Shown here piece by piece: positions 32,874-41,748 of a stretch of 64,000 bases of DNA (its first letter is position 1; each line of letters opens with the position of its first letter). The notes beneath the pieces are model-generated. The model searched no databases and had not been told where the DNA came from. It worked only from the letters and a program-made list of their open reading frames with translations. The DNA is taken from the NCBI RefSeq assembly GCF_036046055.1, contig NZ_CP107939.1, positions 3,410,001-3,474,000 on the forward strand, given 5' to 3'. This DNA comes from Nocardia sp. NBC_00403 (GTDB lineage: Bacteria; Actinomycetota; Actinomycetes; Mycobacteriales; Mycobacteriaceae). The position numbers and the translations under genes are program-made.

Positions 32874-33054
32874 GGACTGGACGCAACCGGTGTAGTGCGA
32901 GCAGCGCTGACCTTGGAGCGAAGGGTCGGCCGCCGCAGCCTCTGGCACTAGTCGGTGACAAACCAAGGGGAGCGGGAGCCCGACCTCTGTGCGTCGAACG
33001 TGCCAACAGGAATGTACTTTGGGTTTTTGTTCGTTAATGAGCACTGTTTGTGCT
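32874..33054. other. intergenic before attachment copy C
   Basis: No gene seen. Together with the attachment site and the short space to 33250 this gives a 377-bp stretch without coding sequence. Confidence 0.35.
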
Positions 33055-33150
33055 GGTCAGCACACTGTTCGCAGTGTTTGATCTCATAATCCATTGGTCG
33101 TGGGTTCGAGCCCCACCCGCCCCACGAACACACGCTGATCAGCGGGTTTT
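33055..33150 (+). other. attachment-site copy C: tRNA-Met 3' half plus terminator
   Basis: GTTTGATCTCATAATCCATT GGTCGTGGGTTCGAGCCCCA then CCCGCCCCAC at 33076-33125, followed by a hairpin CGCTGATCAGCG (33133-33144) and GGGTTTTTG. It shares the left flank with copy A and the terminator with copy B. The natural right boundary of the island. Confidence 0.8.
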
Positions 33151-33250
33151 TGTTTTTCTGGAGAGGTTTCGATCTAGAATCCGGGCCATGAGCAGATCGA
33201 GCGGGGGCGGTGACGATGACGGTCCAGGCCCAGAAACCCCTTCTCGGTGG

Positions 33251-34096
33251 TCAGATCAACCACCCGTTCTGTCGGCGGTGCTGGTAGTAGTCGTCCTCGT
33301 CATCTAGATCATGCGGGGTGTATAGCGCATCCCGATTAGGCTTGCGTGTTCCTGGAATGACGTGGCCAGTGGGACCCGCAGGAGCGGGCCGGGGCTGTGG
33401 TGGTTCGGGCGTGAACGTATGTGTCGGGGGCGCAGGAGGTTCGACTGCGGCGGGAACCGGGTAGAGCGCATCCAGATCGGGGGCCTGCGGCGCCGTCTCG
33501 GATTCTCGAAGGTCTGGCTCCAGTGCATCGGATCGGGATTCGAACAGTGCACGCGCCGCTCTTTGCGTCGCCTGAACGATCGCAGTCTCCAACCGCGTGA
33601 CGGTGCTTCCACGAAAGACGCTCGGCGAAATATCAATGGCGGTAACGATTCCCATCGCATTCACCGTTGCTCGGACCGTCCGGTCGTTCGAGGTCCCGTA
33701 GCCGCCGACCTCCGCACGGAGGGCCTCAGGACGTGCTGCAGGAATCAGGGTTGCGGGCGACAGTTCCGGGATCGCCTCCGCCAGGTCCGAGAAGTCTCTG
33801 CGGATCGCGGCGCTCGGCGCCATCGCCTGTTTTCTGGACGGAGCTACATTGCGGGTGGCTTGCTGGATGGCCGCTACCAGCGAGCCAGCGAGGTATTGCG
33901 GACTGCTACGGCGAAAGACTTCTGGAGCGAGGCGCACTGTCTTCACCGCTCCGGTCGCACTGACCACGACTTCGACCAAGCCGTCCTGGGATTGTGCTGT
34001 GGCGGAGATAGAGGACAGTTGTCTGTTTGCCTCTTTCAGTTCGGCCTCACGCCGATCGATCTCGGCCAGCAGAGCCTGGGGGTTGAACTCGTCCAC
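33251..34096 (-). CDS. protein with two YbaB/EbfC-like domains
   Basis: 281 aa from the GTG at 34096 with GGGAG upstream. The first YbaB-like unit is EIDRREAELKEANRQLSSIS, VEVVVSATGAVKTVRLAPEV; the second is RTVRATVNAMGIVTAIDISP SVF...TAIVQATQRAARAL. The Pro-rich C-terminal 90 residues are disordered. YbaB/EbfC proteins bind DNA, but in Nocardia such tandem proteins commonly flank WXG-type secretion substrates, as here (divergent gene 34229). A chaperone or regulator for that substrate is inferred. Confidence 0.7.
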   Translation of the reverse strand: MDEFNPQALLAEIDRREAELKEANRQLSSISATAQSQDGLVEVVVSATGAVKTVRLAPEVFRRSSPQYLAGSLVAAIQQATRNVAPSRKQAMAPSAAIRRDFSDLAEAIPELSPATLIPAARPEALRAEVGGYGTSNDRTVRATVNAMGIVTAIDISPSVFRGSTVTRLETAIVQATQRAARALFESRSDALEPDLRESETAPQAPDLDALYPVPAAVEPPAPPTHTFTPEPPQPRPAPAGPTGHVIPGTRKPNRDALYTPHDLDDEDDYYQHRRQNGWLI

Positions 34097-34228
34097 GTCA
34101 CACTCCCGCACCCGTATCTGTTGCCGTCGATGGTAGCTCTGGCCTGCGGAGTCTTGCGCACTGCCCCTTGGGGATTGGGCGCGGTCGGATAGCATGTTTT
34201 GTCCTGCAACAAGATTGGGAGAGGCTAC

Positions 34229-35491
34229 GTGGCCGATGTACTGAACGTGCCGCCGACCGAGGACTTCACGGCCTTCAACACATTGCTGGCCGAACAGGCC
34301 GAGCACTTCGCGCCGATGATCGACTGGGCCGGCAAGGAGTGCATGGAATCCGAAGGCTTGGATGGCCTGTTATCGCTCTTGAAGCCACATGTGCATGAGC
34401 CTGCGGATTTCTTCGCGGAAAAACTGAAACAATGCCAGGCCGGTATGGGGACAATCCAAGGGAAGATCACCATTGTCGACGATCGATTCGGCGCCCAGGA
34501 TAGGGCCAGAGCCGCTGATATTGCGAAGCTCTTTCCCGATGACATCTCTTCTTTTCCGGATATATCCGCGATACCGGGAGCGTCGTCACTAGGCAACTTC
34601 AATGACGAGAGTGTCACGCTGAAGGCACCCGAGAAGCCGGACTCGATCAACAAGGGCCTGCTCGGGCATCTGGTGGAGTACCGGAGTCCACTCAAGGCTA
34701 AGGGCGTCGGTGGAAAATGGTCAGCGGTAATGGGTGGTAATCATCTATGGATCGCGGACAAGGCGTATAAGATGGTGACCGGGGACAGTCTCATAGATAA
34801 AATGTTCAAGCCCTTGGCCGGCGACTGGGATCGCCTCATGTATCTGCACGACGCATATGACACGCTGGGAGACGCGTGCTACACCGTCGCGGCGACATTG
34901 CGCAAGGGATCCTGGAAGCTAGGTGGTGAATGGCAAGGCGAGACAGGCAAGGCATTCGACTCGTACATGTTCCGCTGGACTAGTGGCATCGGTGGCATAG
35001 GGGATGGAGCAAAGGTGGTTGCAAATGCTTATAAAGCAGGTTATGAGGCAATTGTAAATCTGGTGAGGGTCGTCGTATCCGCGATCGATCGCGCCATCAG
35101 TACTGCCATCAAGGCGCTGGCTGAAGAAGCTCTGAAAATGATTGCCGGCGACGCGGCAATCATCGCCGTCGGCGGAGGCCCTGAAGACCCGCTCGCCGAT
35201 ATTGTGGCCGCAGCATGGACTGCCTGGCGAATGGTCAAGATATACGAGAAAGTCAAGTTGGTGGTCGGTATCGTGGCGACGATATACCAGACTTATCAAT
35301 TGATCGAGGCGGAAGCCGCAAAGATTTGGGATGAAGCGAAGCATTCCATCGAGGGCTTAACCACTAGCGTAAGTATCGGCAGCGTGGTCCAGGATGTCGA
35401 ACAGCGCGGGTTTGCGTTCGAAAAGAACGATGCGTGGACGCCGCTGCTTGGCGTCGGCCGGATGACGATGCTGCCTTCGGCGACGGGGTAG
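34229..35491 (+). CDS. WXG100-like type VII secretion substrate, 420 aa
   Basis: GTG 34229 with GGGAGAGG upstream. No Sec signal. A helical region around residues 215-275 carries GGEWQGETGKAFDSYMFRW, a WxG turn between helices as in WXG100 proteins. Hydrophobic segments follow (VVVSAIDRAISTAIKALAEE, IVAAAWTAWRM...VVGIVATIY). The divergent YbaB-type gene and the co-directional 186-aa gene 3 nt downstream complete the locus. Likely exported or membrane-associated ESX effector. Confidence 0.65.
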   Translation: MADVLNVPPTEDFTAFNTLLAEQAEHFAPMIDWAGKECMESEGLDGLLSLLKPHVHEPADFFAEKLKQCQAGMGTIQGKITIVDDRFGAQDRARAADIAKLFPDDISSFPDISAIPGASSLGNFNDESVTLKAPEKPDSINKGLLGHLVEYRSPLKAKGVGGKWSAVMGGNHLWIADKAYKMVTGDSLIDKMFKPLAGDWDRLMYLHDAYDTLGDACYTVAATLRKGSWKLGGEWQGETGKAFDSYMFRWTSGIGGIGDGAKVVANAYKAGYEAIVNLVRVVVSAIDRAISTAIKALAEEALKMIAGDAAIIAVGGGPEDPLADIVAAAWTAWRMVKIYEKVKLVVGIVATIYQTYQLIEAEAAKIWDEAKHSIEGLTTSVSIGSVVQDVEQRGFAFEKNDAWTPLLGVGRMTMLPSATG

Positions 35492-35494
35492 AAG

Positions 35495-36055
35495 GTGCTG
35501 GAAAATATTTCCGAGTTCAAAGTGGTCGCCAGACTTGGAGTCCGCGACACCACTTTTGACGTCTTGGTGCCCGGATCTGGTAGGCCCGTGGCTCGAATTC
35601 ACCGACGCGACAAGTTGTCATCATTGGTCTGGGGTGATGATCTGGATTGCGACCTGGGTGTGTACACCGGGCCGAATCTCGATTATCGGGCCGGTTCAAT
35701 CAACTCTCGCTCCGCATACGACGCGGACGGTAGAAGTGTCGGATATGTCGATTCCCGGAAGACCCGTTTGGGTAGCCTAGGTCGTATCCGAGAATTGCGC
35801 CAGGATGGGTTGGGTACACTTGTCGGGAAAGAAGTCGGCGCCAGCGCGAAGTTTATGAGTCGGCGCGGATTGGATTTTCTCCCACTTGCTGGTCTCGCAA
35901 CCATGATCGCCAAGGTGGATGTTCATTTTCGCAGCGATTCAAGCCCTGGCTTCGATATGGTCAAGCCCTTCGGCCGGGCGGGGACCAACTACTTTTCTGT
36001 GCACGATGCCCGTATCAATCGGCTCCTGATGCTCTGCTGTATTTTCGAGGAATAG
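35495..36055 (+). CDS. hypothetical protein, 186 aa, in operon with the WXG-like gene
   Basis: GTG start 3 nt after the preceding stop. Soluble, predicted mainly beta: FKVVARLGVRDTTFDVLVPG, ARIHRRDKLSSLVWGDD, GYVDSRKTRLGSLGRIRELR. The strand-turn-strand pattern is faintly like the Tubby/LURP-one fold, which I cannot confirm. By position it could be an immunity protein or secretion chaperone. Confidence 0.55.
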   Translation: MLENISEFKVVARLGVRDTTFDVLVPGSGRPVARIHRRDKLSSLVWGDDLDCDLGVYTGPNLDYRAGSINSRSAYDADGRSVGYVDSRKTRLGSLGRIRELRQDGLGTLVGKEVGASAKFMSRRGLDFLPLAGLATMIAKVDVHFRSDSSPGFDMVKPFGRAGTNYFSVHDARINRLLMLCCIFEE

Positions 36056-36062
36056 GCGAGCG

Positions 36063-36215
36063 TCAGCGGGGTCGGGTTGATCCAGCGGGCGATGCTGAAG
36101 TCGGTGATCGCGGTGAGCGGTGAGGTTCATCGACACCGTGATACCCCTTGTTGGCCAACACAATCCACCCACCCGCGACTACCCTGCTGTTCTCGTCGAG
36201 ACGTCGGTGATCTTG
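36063..36215 (-). pseudogene. possible IS transposase scrap
   Basis: A short stretch reading GGWIVLANKGYHGVDEP resembles the LADKGYxG motif of IS5/IS4-type transposases, then changes frame. Too short for family assignment. Confidence 0.3.
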
Positions 36216-36266
36216 GATTGCTGATACCGTGACGCGGCATTCGATCAGCCGAAGGAGATTCGTTCC

Positions 36267-37266
36267 GTGAATCGTCGGGTGGCGCTGGTCGGTGCGCTGT
36301 TGATCGCCACGGCAGCGTGCCAGAGCCAACCGTCGTCGCAGGAAGCGGCGCCACCGAAAACCGTCAGCGTGCCGCAGTCGCGTCAGGAAGTAATCGCCTG
36401 GAGCCGGACCATCGATCCCTGTGCGTTGATCGACCGGCAGTCGCTGCAGTCGCTAGGACGCGATCTCCTGGTCGGAGTCTGGGCGATCCCTTCGGTCTGT
36501 GAGGCAGTCATCGACGGTGGACCTGAGCGGGGTGGTGTCGACGTGATGTGGAACATCGGTCCCGCATGGCTCGATCCCGAGTCCTTCACCTCTGGGAACT
36601 TCGTGGAGATCGACGGTAGGCGCATATACCGTACCGACCGGTATAACGGCCTGTCACCGAAAGAACGCGCCGAACTGGGGGAAAGCGGCTGCGACTTTTT
36701 CATCTCCTACGAGAAGTCTGTTCTGGCAACCTTGTCCGTCTCGACACCGCTCAGCGCGCAAACTTGTTCTCCGCCGGAGGCGTTGGTGCGCAGCATGATG
36801 GCCAACGTTGCGCGGCAACCGAAACAGGGCACCTCACCTGACACCGTGGTCACCGCCCTCACCCGTATGGGCTCGCCCTGCGTGGCGGTTCCCGACCTCC
36901 AGAGCAACCATCGCGTCGAATTCGTGTGGGAGCGCCAGACGGGCGGCGACAAGTGCATCCTGGCGATGGACGGTGCCCGCGTCACGATCGACCTCCAATA
37001 CCGTGAGCGTGCAACGATTCCCGCAGAGGCACGGCAAAAGAGCTTCGACCGGTACACCGGTTTCGAGTACGAGCGTGGCGACGGCACGTTCATCGAAGGT
37101 GGCCTTCCAGCTGGAGGAATCCGGGGGCCTGGTGAAACTCACCGTCGTCCACGACGGCTTCATGCCGGGCAGCAAGGTACTGGAGAGCATCAGCTGCGGC
37201 TGGCCGCGCGTGCTCGCCGACCTCAAGACCCTGCTGGAAACCGGCGAGCTAGCTGTACTGACCTGA
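36267..37266 (+). pseudogene. DUF3558-type lipoprotein, frameshifted and tail altered by IS481
   Basis: GTG 36267 with GAAGGAG upstream. Signal and lipobox-like ALLIATAAC (Cys19), then a DUF3558-like extracellular domain with paired Cys (IDPCALIDRQSLQSLG; PSVCEAV). An extra G at about 37101 (GAAGGTGGCC) breaks the frame; the other frame continues FQLEESGGLVKLTVVHDG...CGWPRVLADLKTLLETGELA. The IS481 element then enters at its GCTAGC site, changing the end from DPVR to VLT. Without the frameshift the protein would be almost unaffected by the insertion. Confidence 0.7.
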
Positions 37267-38238
37267 GAGGTTAGTAACGCGGCTAGCGGGCGGGTGGCCT
37301 GCGAGTGCGGTGTGGCCGCGGTGGTGATTGTAGGTGTGGAGCCAGGTGGTGAAGGCTGCGCATCGTTCAACATCGCTGCGGTAGAGCCGCGCATAGGCCC
37401 ACTCGTCGGCCAGGGTGCGGTGGAAGCGTTCGACCTTGCCGTTGGTTTGGGGCCGGTAGGGACGGGTGCGTTTGTGGACCACCGGCCCTAGGGCCTCGGC
37501 GAAGGTGCGGGATCGGTAGCAGGACCCGTTGTCGGTCAACACCTTTCGGGTGATGATGCCGTTGGCGGTGAACCAGGCGTTGGCGCGTGCCCAGAACGCG
37601 GCGGCGGTTTCCTTGCGCTCGTCACCGAGGAGTTCGGTATAGGCCAGCCGGGAATGATCATCGAGGGCAGTGTGCAGGTAGTGGTAGCCGTGCATCGGGT
37701 TGCCGTGAACATTGTTGACCCTGGTTAGCTTGTGCGCCTGGGAATTTCGGTTGCCAGCGGAACGGCCGAGCTTGCGCCAGCCACCGCCGTCGGGGATCTT
37801 GCCGAGTTTCTTGACGTCGATGTGGATCAGATCGCCCGGGGCATCGTGTTCATAGCGGCGTACCGGTTGGCTGGTGGCGCGGTCGAGCCAGCGCAGCCGT
37901 GCCAGCCGGTAGCGGGTCAGGACCCGGTGCACCGTCGAGGGATGCAAGCCCAGTAGGTAGGCGATGCGGGCCGGTCCCCATCGGCGCAGCACACGAACTT
38001 TGATGATGCGGCGTTCGGTGCGAGTCGGTGTCCGGCGCGGGCTGTGATGTGGTCGCGAGGACCGATCGACCATGCCCGCCGGGCCCTGCAGGCGATAGCG
38101 ACCCGCCCACCTCGACGCGGTGGTGGCCGAGACCTGGAACCGTTCGGCCGCCCGGCGGAGCGGCCAACCTTCATCGACGACACAACGAGCAAGACGCAAC
38201 CGGCCCAACTCCGTGAGCGGGGCATTACGGTGAGACAC
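37249..38238 (-). CDS. IS481-family transposase
   Basis: 329 aa, complete. N-terminal HTH (GWPLRRAAERFQVSATTASR WAGRY) and a DDE core: DLIHIDVKKLGKI (Asp), KVLTDNGSCYRS (Asp), TNGKVERFHRTLADEW (Glu). Its stop codon TAG is the middle of the duplicated target GCTAGC, just outside the terminal repeat. The remnant at 7010-7538 is a relative. Confidence 0.93.
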   Translation of the reverse strand: MSHRNAPLTELGRLRLARCVVDEGWPLRRAAERFQVSATTASRWAGRYRLQGPAGMVDRSSRPHHSPRRTPTRTERRIIKVRVLRRWGPARIAYLLGLHPSTVHRVLTRYRLARLRWLDRATSQPVRRYEHDAPGDLIHIDVKKLGKIPDGGGWRKLGRSAGNRNSQAHKLTRVNNVHGNPMHGYHYLHTALDDHSRLAYTELLGDERKETAAAFWARANAWFTANGIITRKVLTDNGSCYRSRTFAEALGPVVHKRTRPYRPQTNGKVERFHRTLADEWAYARLYRSDVERCAAFTTWLHTYNHHRGHTALAGHPPASRVTNLSGQYS

Positions 38239-38343
38239 GAAGACCTCCGACAGGTGAATGCGTTCCTAGACAGCTCGCACTTCACTCGGAGGTCTTCGCC
38301 ATGTCAGCTCGCCACGCCGTCACCAACGTCCATGGTCAGTACA
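37254..38343 (-). mobile_element. intact IS481-family element with 6-bp target duplication
   Basis: Terminal repeats TGTACTGACC (37254) and GGTCAGTACA (ending 38343), flanked on both sides by GCTAGC (37248-37253 and 38344-38349). The NCTAGN target is that of IS481. Removing the element and one copy of the site rejoins ...GELA to DPVR and a stop at 38363-38365. Confidence 0.92.
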
Positions 38344-38365
38344 GCTAGCCGACCCAGTGCGGTGA

Positions 38366-38548
38366 CGCGCGTACGCGCGAGCGGACAGAAATAGTGATCG
38401 CGGAGGCTACCTGGCCAAACAGAGCTTCATGCACTGGGTGACACGATCGTTAACGGTACGTCCGCCGTGGGTTCGGCCGGACTGCAGGAATTTCACGGGT
38501 AGCCCACGTGGGTTCGCGCCGTCGGGCCCCGGATTGGCGGTGAGTTCT
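38366..38548. other. intergenic, nothing assigned
   Basis: No gene supported between the original lipoprotein stop and the integrase scrap. Confidence 0.35.
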
Positions 38549-38750
38549 TCAGGGATCCACGGGCTTTCGCTGTTCGAGTTCATCGCTGAGGAGGTGCTCG
38601 GCGGCGGCGGCCGCGTAGCGGGTTGCGGCATTGTGGGAGATGCCGAAGACCAGCGACAGGTGCAGCGGGTCCGGGCGGGCGGTGAGTGCTTCATACAGGA
38701 TGCGGTCTTGCCGGATCCGCTCGATTGGATTCACCGCTGCTGTCGAATTG
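38549..38750 (-). pseudogene. C-terminal scrap of a recombinase-like protein
   Basis: NPIERIRQDRILYEALTARP DPLHLSLVFGISHNAATRYA resembles the C-terminal segment of actinobacterial XerD-like integrases (DPLHLxxVFGxSxxTAxRYA). The frame upstream has no plausible start and a neighbouring frame may hold more of the protein. Confidence 0.5.
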
Positions 38751-38955
38751 GTCCAACAGGGCAATACGGATTTGTTTGACGAGAGATTCGGCGAATACTT
38801 CGTTCGCGGCGTCAGGACGGGTGGTCGTTTCTTCGGACGAGGGACGGCCACCGTGCAGGGAGCTCCGCAGGCATATGCGGCGACGCTTGCGCCGAAGTCG
38901 AAGCCGGCGCGGGGCGCGTCGACAGTTGAAGCGCATGGCTCGGTAATGCATGACG

Positions 38956-39912
38956 TCAAAGTGGTAGACGGATCTGCTCGGGATCCTTGTCGGTTCGGAG
39001 GCCGCGCCAGCTGGGGTGGTGTAGCCCGTCACCGGTGAACTCTCGGTATTCGACATCACCGACCAGTCGGGGCCGGACCCAGTGTGCAGCACCAATGCTG
39101 GCCGGGGGTGGCTGGATGTCGAACGGGCTGTTCGGTTGTGTCAACGAGTCGAGCTCAGTGCGCAGTTGGCGGCGGGTGGCCATGGTGAATCCCGTCCCGA
39201 CGTTGCCGATGTAGACGAGCCGGCCGGCGTTGTCGTAGGCGCCGAGGACAAGTGATCCGAATGTTGCCGCGGTCATCCTGGTGCCTGGCATCCATCCGGC
39301 GATGACGGCTTCGGTGGTCTTCCAGAATGGGGATTTGATCCAGGCCGGTGATCGGCGCCCAGACTGGTAGATGGAGGTGGTCTGCTTGGACATGATGCCT
39401 TCGCGGTGATGCTCACGAGCCATCGCCATCACCCGGTCGGCCTCCAGGTCCACCCAGAACGGTGGCACCATGACCAGAGGTCCGGAGAGCTCGAGGTCGT
39501 CCAGTCGGCGGCGGCGCGCGAGGTACGGCATCGCCATTGTCGACTCGCCGTTGGCAGACAATAGGTCGAAGAGATAAAGCTGGACTGGCACCGTGCGAAT
39601 CAGTTCGTTGGTGGGACGAGTGACGTGCATACGCGCTTGTAGCAAACCGGATGACGGTGTGCCGGAGGCGGTTTGCGCGACGATCTCGCCGTCTACGACA
39701 AGCTGCCGACTGCCGGACAGAGTGGCGAGCGCATAGGCTAGCTCTGGGTAGGAGTCGGTGACGTCATGACGATTCCTGTTGTACAAGCGGCACTGGCCGC
39801 TCTCACAGAGCGCGATTGCGCGGGCGCCGTCCCATTTCATCTCGATGGCCCAGCCAGCCGTGTCCGGTGGTTGCCCTTCGACGGCCAGCATCGGCGCTGG
39901 CACTGACACCAT
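38956..39912 (-). CDS. stand-alone ATP-dependent DNA ligase (LigC/LigD ligase-domain type)
   Basis: 318 aa from ATG 39912. Nucleotidyltransferase motifs: I EMKWDGAR (adenylated Lys26), III-like LYLFDLLS, IV EGIMSKQ, V WIKSPFWK; the OB fold follows (SLVLGAYDNAGRLVYIGNVG TGF). Length and layout match the ligase domain found alone in mycobacterial LigC proteins. It seals nicks; a repair or end-joining role is likely. No Ku or polymerase domain is adjacent. Confidence 0.88.
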   Translation of the reverse strand: MVSVPAPMLAVEGQPPDTAGWAIEMKWDGARAIALCESGQCRLYNRNRHDVTDSYPELAYALATLSGSRQLVVDGEIVAQTASGTPSSGLLQARMHVTRPTNELIRTVPVQLYLFDLLSANGESTMAMPYLARRRRLDDLELSGPLVMVPPFWVDLEADRVMAMAREHHREGIMSKQTTSIYQSGRRSPAWIKSPFWKTTEAVIAGWMPGTRMTAATFGSLVLGAYDNAGRLVYIGNVGTGFTMATRRQLRTELDSLTQPNSPFDIQPPPASIGAAHWVRPRLVGDVEYREFTGDGLHHPSWRGLRTDKDPEQIRLPL

Positions 39913-40202
39913 GCAATCAGCGTATCTCCAGCAATCTGCCTTTCGGGCCGGCGTTCGAGAAATGCACCCATGTCACTCGGTGGTCGGTGACCTTCTTCGG
40001 CGTATATGCCGCTGACCGGACGCTTGGGCCTTCGCTCGACGTACTTCAGGTCGACGAGACCGTTGCCCGGTGTGGTCGACACGCAGCCGACTTGTCCCGA
40101 TGGTGCGGGCTTTCGGGCGCTGGGGTGGGTAGAGCCGCAGCGTGCCGGATCTGCAAAGCAATACATGCCCGAATCCGGTGCTCAGGGACTTATTCTGCCC
40201 AT
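39913..40202. other. intergenic, nothing assigned
   Basis: 290 bp with no supported gene; holds the divergent promoters of the ligase and the membrane-protein pair. Confidence 0.35.
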
Positions 40203-40616
40203 GTGACAGGGGAACCGGCGGTCTCGGCGCGACCATTCCGGCGGCGGATGCCGCTGCTGGCTGTCGGTGCTGTGCTGGCGGCGGGTGGGGCCGCCACCCG
40301 ACCGTTCAGTTGGTCGGCAACCGTGCTGGTGGTGGTGCCGGTGGTCGTGGTTTCGGTGCTGGCCTTCCGCGTGCGGCCCGTGCAGATTCCACGCACCACC
40401 CGGCTGCGGCGCGGAGTGACCGTGTGGTCGACGCTGCTGGTCACGGCGTCGGTGTGGGAGGTGTATGCCTTTGCGCGGCAATCGGATTGGACGCGGCCGA
40501 GCGACGTGCACCCGACATTGTCGACGCTGCTGGATCCGGCACTCGAGCAGTGGCCTCTGCGGTTCGCCGGATGGCTGGTGTGGCTGGGTGCAGGCTGGTG
40601 GCTGGTGTCGAGATGA
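40203..40616 (+). CDS. membrane protein upstream of DUF6186 gene
   Basis: 137 aa from GTG 40203. Hydrophobic segments at roughly 15-30, 37-52 (ATVLVVVPVVVVSVLAF), 75-90 and 120-135. Stop overlaps the ATG of the next gene (ATGA). A polytopic protein of unknown function; the tight coupling to DUF6186 suggests a complex. Confidence 0.7.
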   Translation: MTGEPAVSARPFRRRMPLLAVGAVLAAGGAATRPFSWSATVLVVVPVVVVSVLAFRVRPVQIPRTTRLRRGVTVWSTLLVTASVWEVYAFARQSDWTRPSDVHPTLSTLLDPALEQWPLRFAGWLVWLGAGWWLVSR

Positions 40617-40813
40617 GCGATCGGGTGATCATCATCGTCGGGTTCGTGCTGGTGCTGGTGGTCACGCTCGGCGTGGTCGTGGTCACGCATGTGCGCCGGG
40701 ATCTGGTCGCGCCCGTGGGTGAAACGATCGCGTACCTCACGCGCACTCGGGTGGTGAGAATTGCCGCTGTGCTCGTGTGGGCATGGGCCGGCTGGCATTT
40801 TCTTGCGCGGTAG
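40613..40813 (+). CDS. DUF6186 family membrane protein
   Basis: 66 aa from the ATG overlapping the previous stop. Two helices (IIIVGFVLVLVVTLGVVVV; VVRIAAVLVWAWAGWHFLAR) with a short basic loop; the GWHFLAR ending is characteristic of DUF6186. Function unknown. Confidence 0.8.
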   Translation: MSDRVIIIVGFVLVLVVTLGVVVVTHVRRDLVAPVGETIAYLTRTRVVRIAAVLVWAWAGWHFLAR

Positions 40814-40998
40814 GGGCAACCGTGACGATGCTGAAAGGTCACGATCGACGGCTACCTCCTGCGGATCGAGTATCTGATCGCGGTCAGCGGACAGGTCCGA
40901 CTGCCACATCAGGTGAACGCGCGGTCTGTGCATTGCGCCCTGCCGTTGACACCGGGGTGGTGGGGCAAGGCAGGCTCTAGGAAGGGCATGGATGCGCA

Positions 40999-41686
40999 GT
41001 GCGGCGTATGTCGATGTGGCGGGCGATGGCGGTGGTTGTTGCGGGGTCGGTGGCGTGCGCAGCTGTGGGTGTCGGATCGGCGGGGGCGGTGCCGGAGGAT
41101 TTCTACACCTCGCCTTTGCGGTCGCTGCGGGGAGGTGCTGCGCGCGGAGCCGATGGCGGTGCCCTTGCCTGCACATGCGACTCGAATCATGCACCGCAGC
41201 ACAGACACTCACGGCTCGCCGAACGCAGTGACCGGGGTGTATTTGGATCCGTTGCTGCCATGGCAGGGTACCGGGCCTGGCCCGCTGGTAGTGATCGCGC
41301 CCGGCACTCAGGGGCAAGGTGATCAGTGCGCGCCGTCGAAGCTGTTCACCTCGGTTGTGCACTACACCCCGCCGTTGGATGTGATGGCGAGCTACGAGTC
41401 GGCCAATGCAGGGCTGCTGCTGTCCAAGGGGATTGCGGTGGCGGTCACCGACTATGCGAGTCTGGGGACCGGGGCTGTGCACGACTATATGAACCGGCTG
41501 GCGCAGGGCCATGCGGTCCTCGACGCACTGAGAGCCGCGACCCGACTGCCCGGGACCGCCGTGCCCGAAATCCTACCCGGATCGACAAGCAGCCACGTTG
41601 TCAGCGGATTGGTCGGCGGCTCCGAACAGCTTGATTGGCTGGTCGGTCGCTTCAATCTCCTGGCAGCTCCCACCCACTGTCCATGA
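40999..41686 (+). pseudogene. secretory lipase pseudogene with frameshift and internal deletion
   Basis: Signal peptide (MSMWRAMAVVVAGSVACAAV, ...GSAGA) and VPEDFYTSPL, then an extra G at about 41123 shifts the frame. The second frame gives GEVLRAEPMAVPL, TGVYLDPLLPWQGTGPGPLV and ...ALRAATRLPGTAVP, the N-terminal part of the LIP family (PF03583). The region with the GYSQGG nucleophile is missing; the sequence jumps to what looks like the family C-terminus (LDWLVGRFNLLAAPTHCP). Catalytically dead. Confidence 0.75.
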
Positions 41687-41748
41687 CGAGGCCCACGATC
41701 AGCCGAGGGTTCAGTCGAATGACACAGGTGCTGGTGCGGCATCCGGAT

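Noticed and set aside
21587..33133. Minus-strand reading frames containing GWGSNPRPMDYE or GRVGLEPTTNGGD-like peptides at 21587-21802, 29973-30200 and 32948-33133.
   Set aside because: They are antisense translations of the tRNA-Met 3' fragments; such peptides are a well-known annotation artefact.
33179..33307. Short plus-strand frame MSRSSGGGDDDGPGPETPSR...
   Set aside because: It overlaps the end of the YbaB-like gene on the other strand, has no homologous look and is probably chance.
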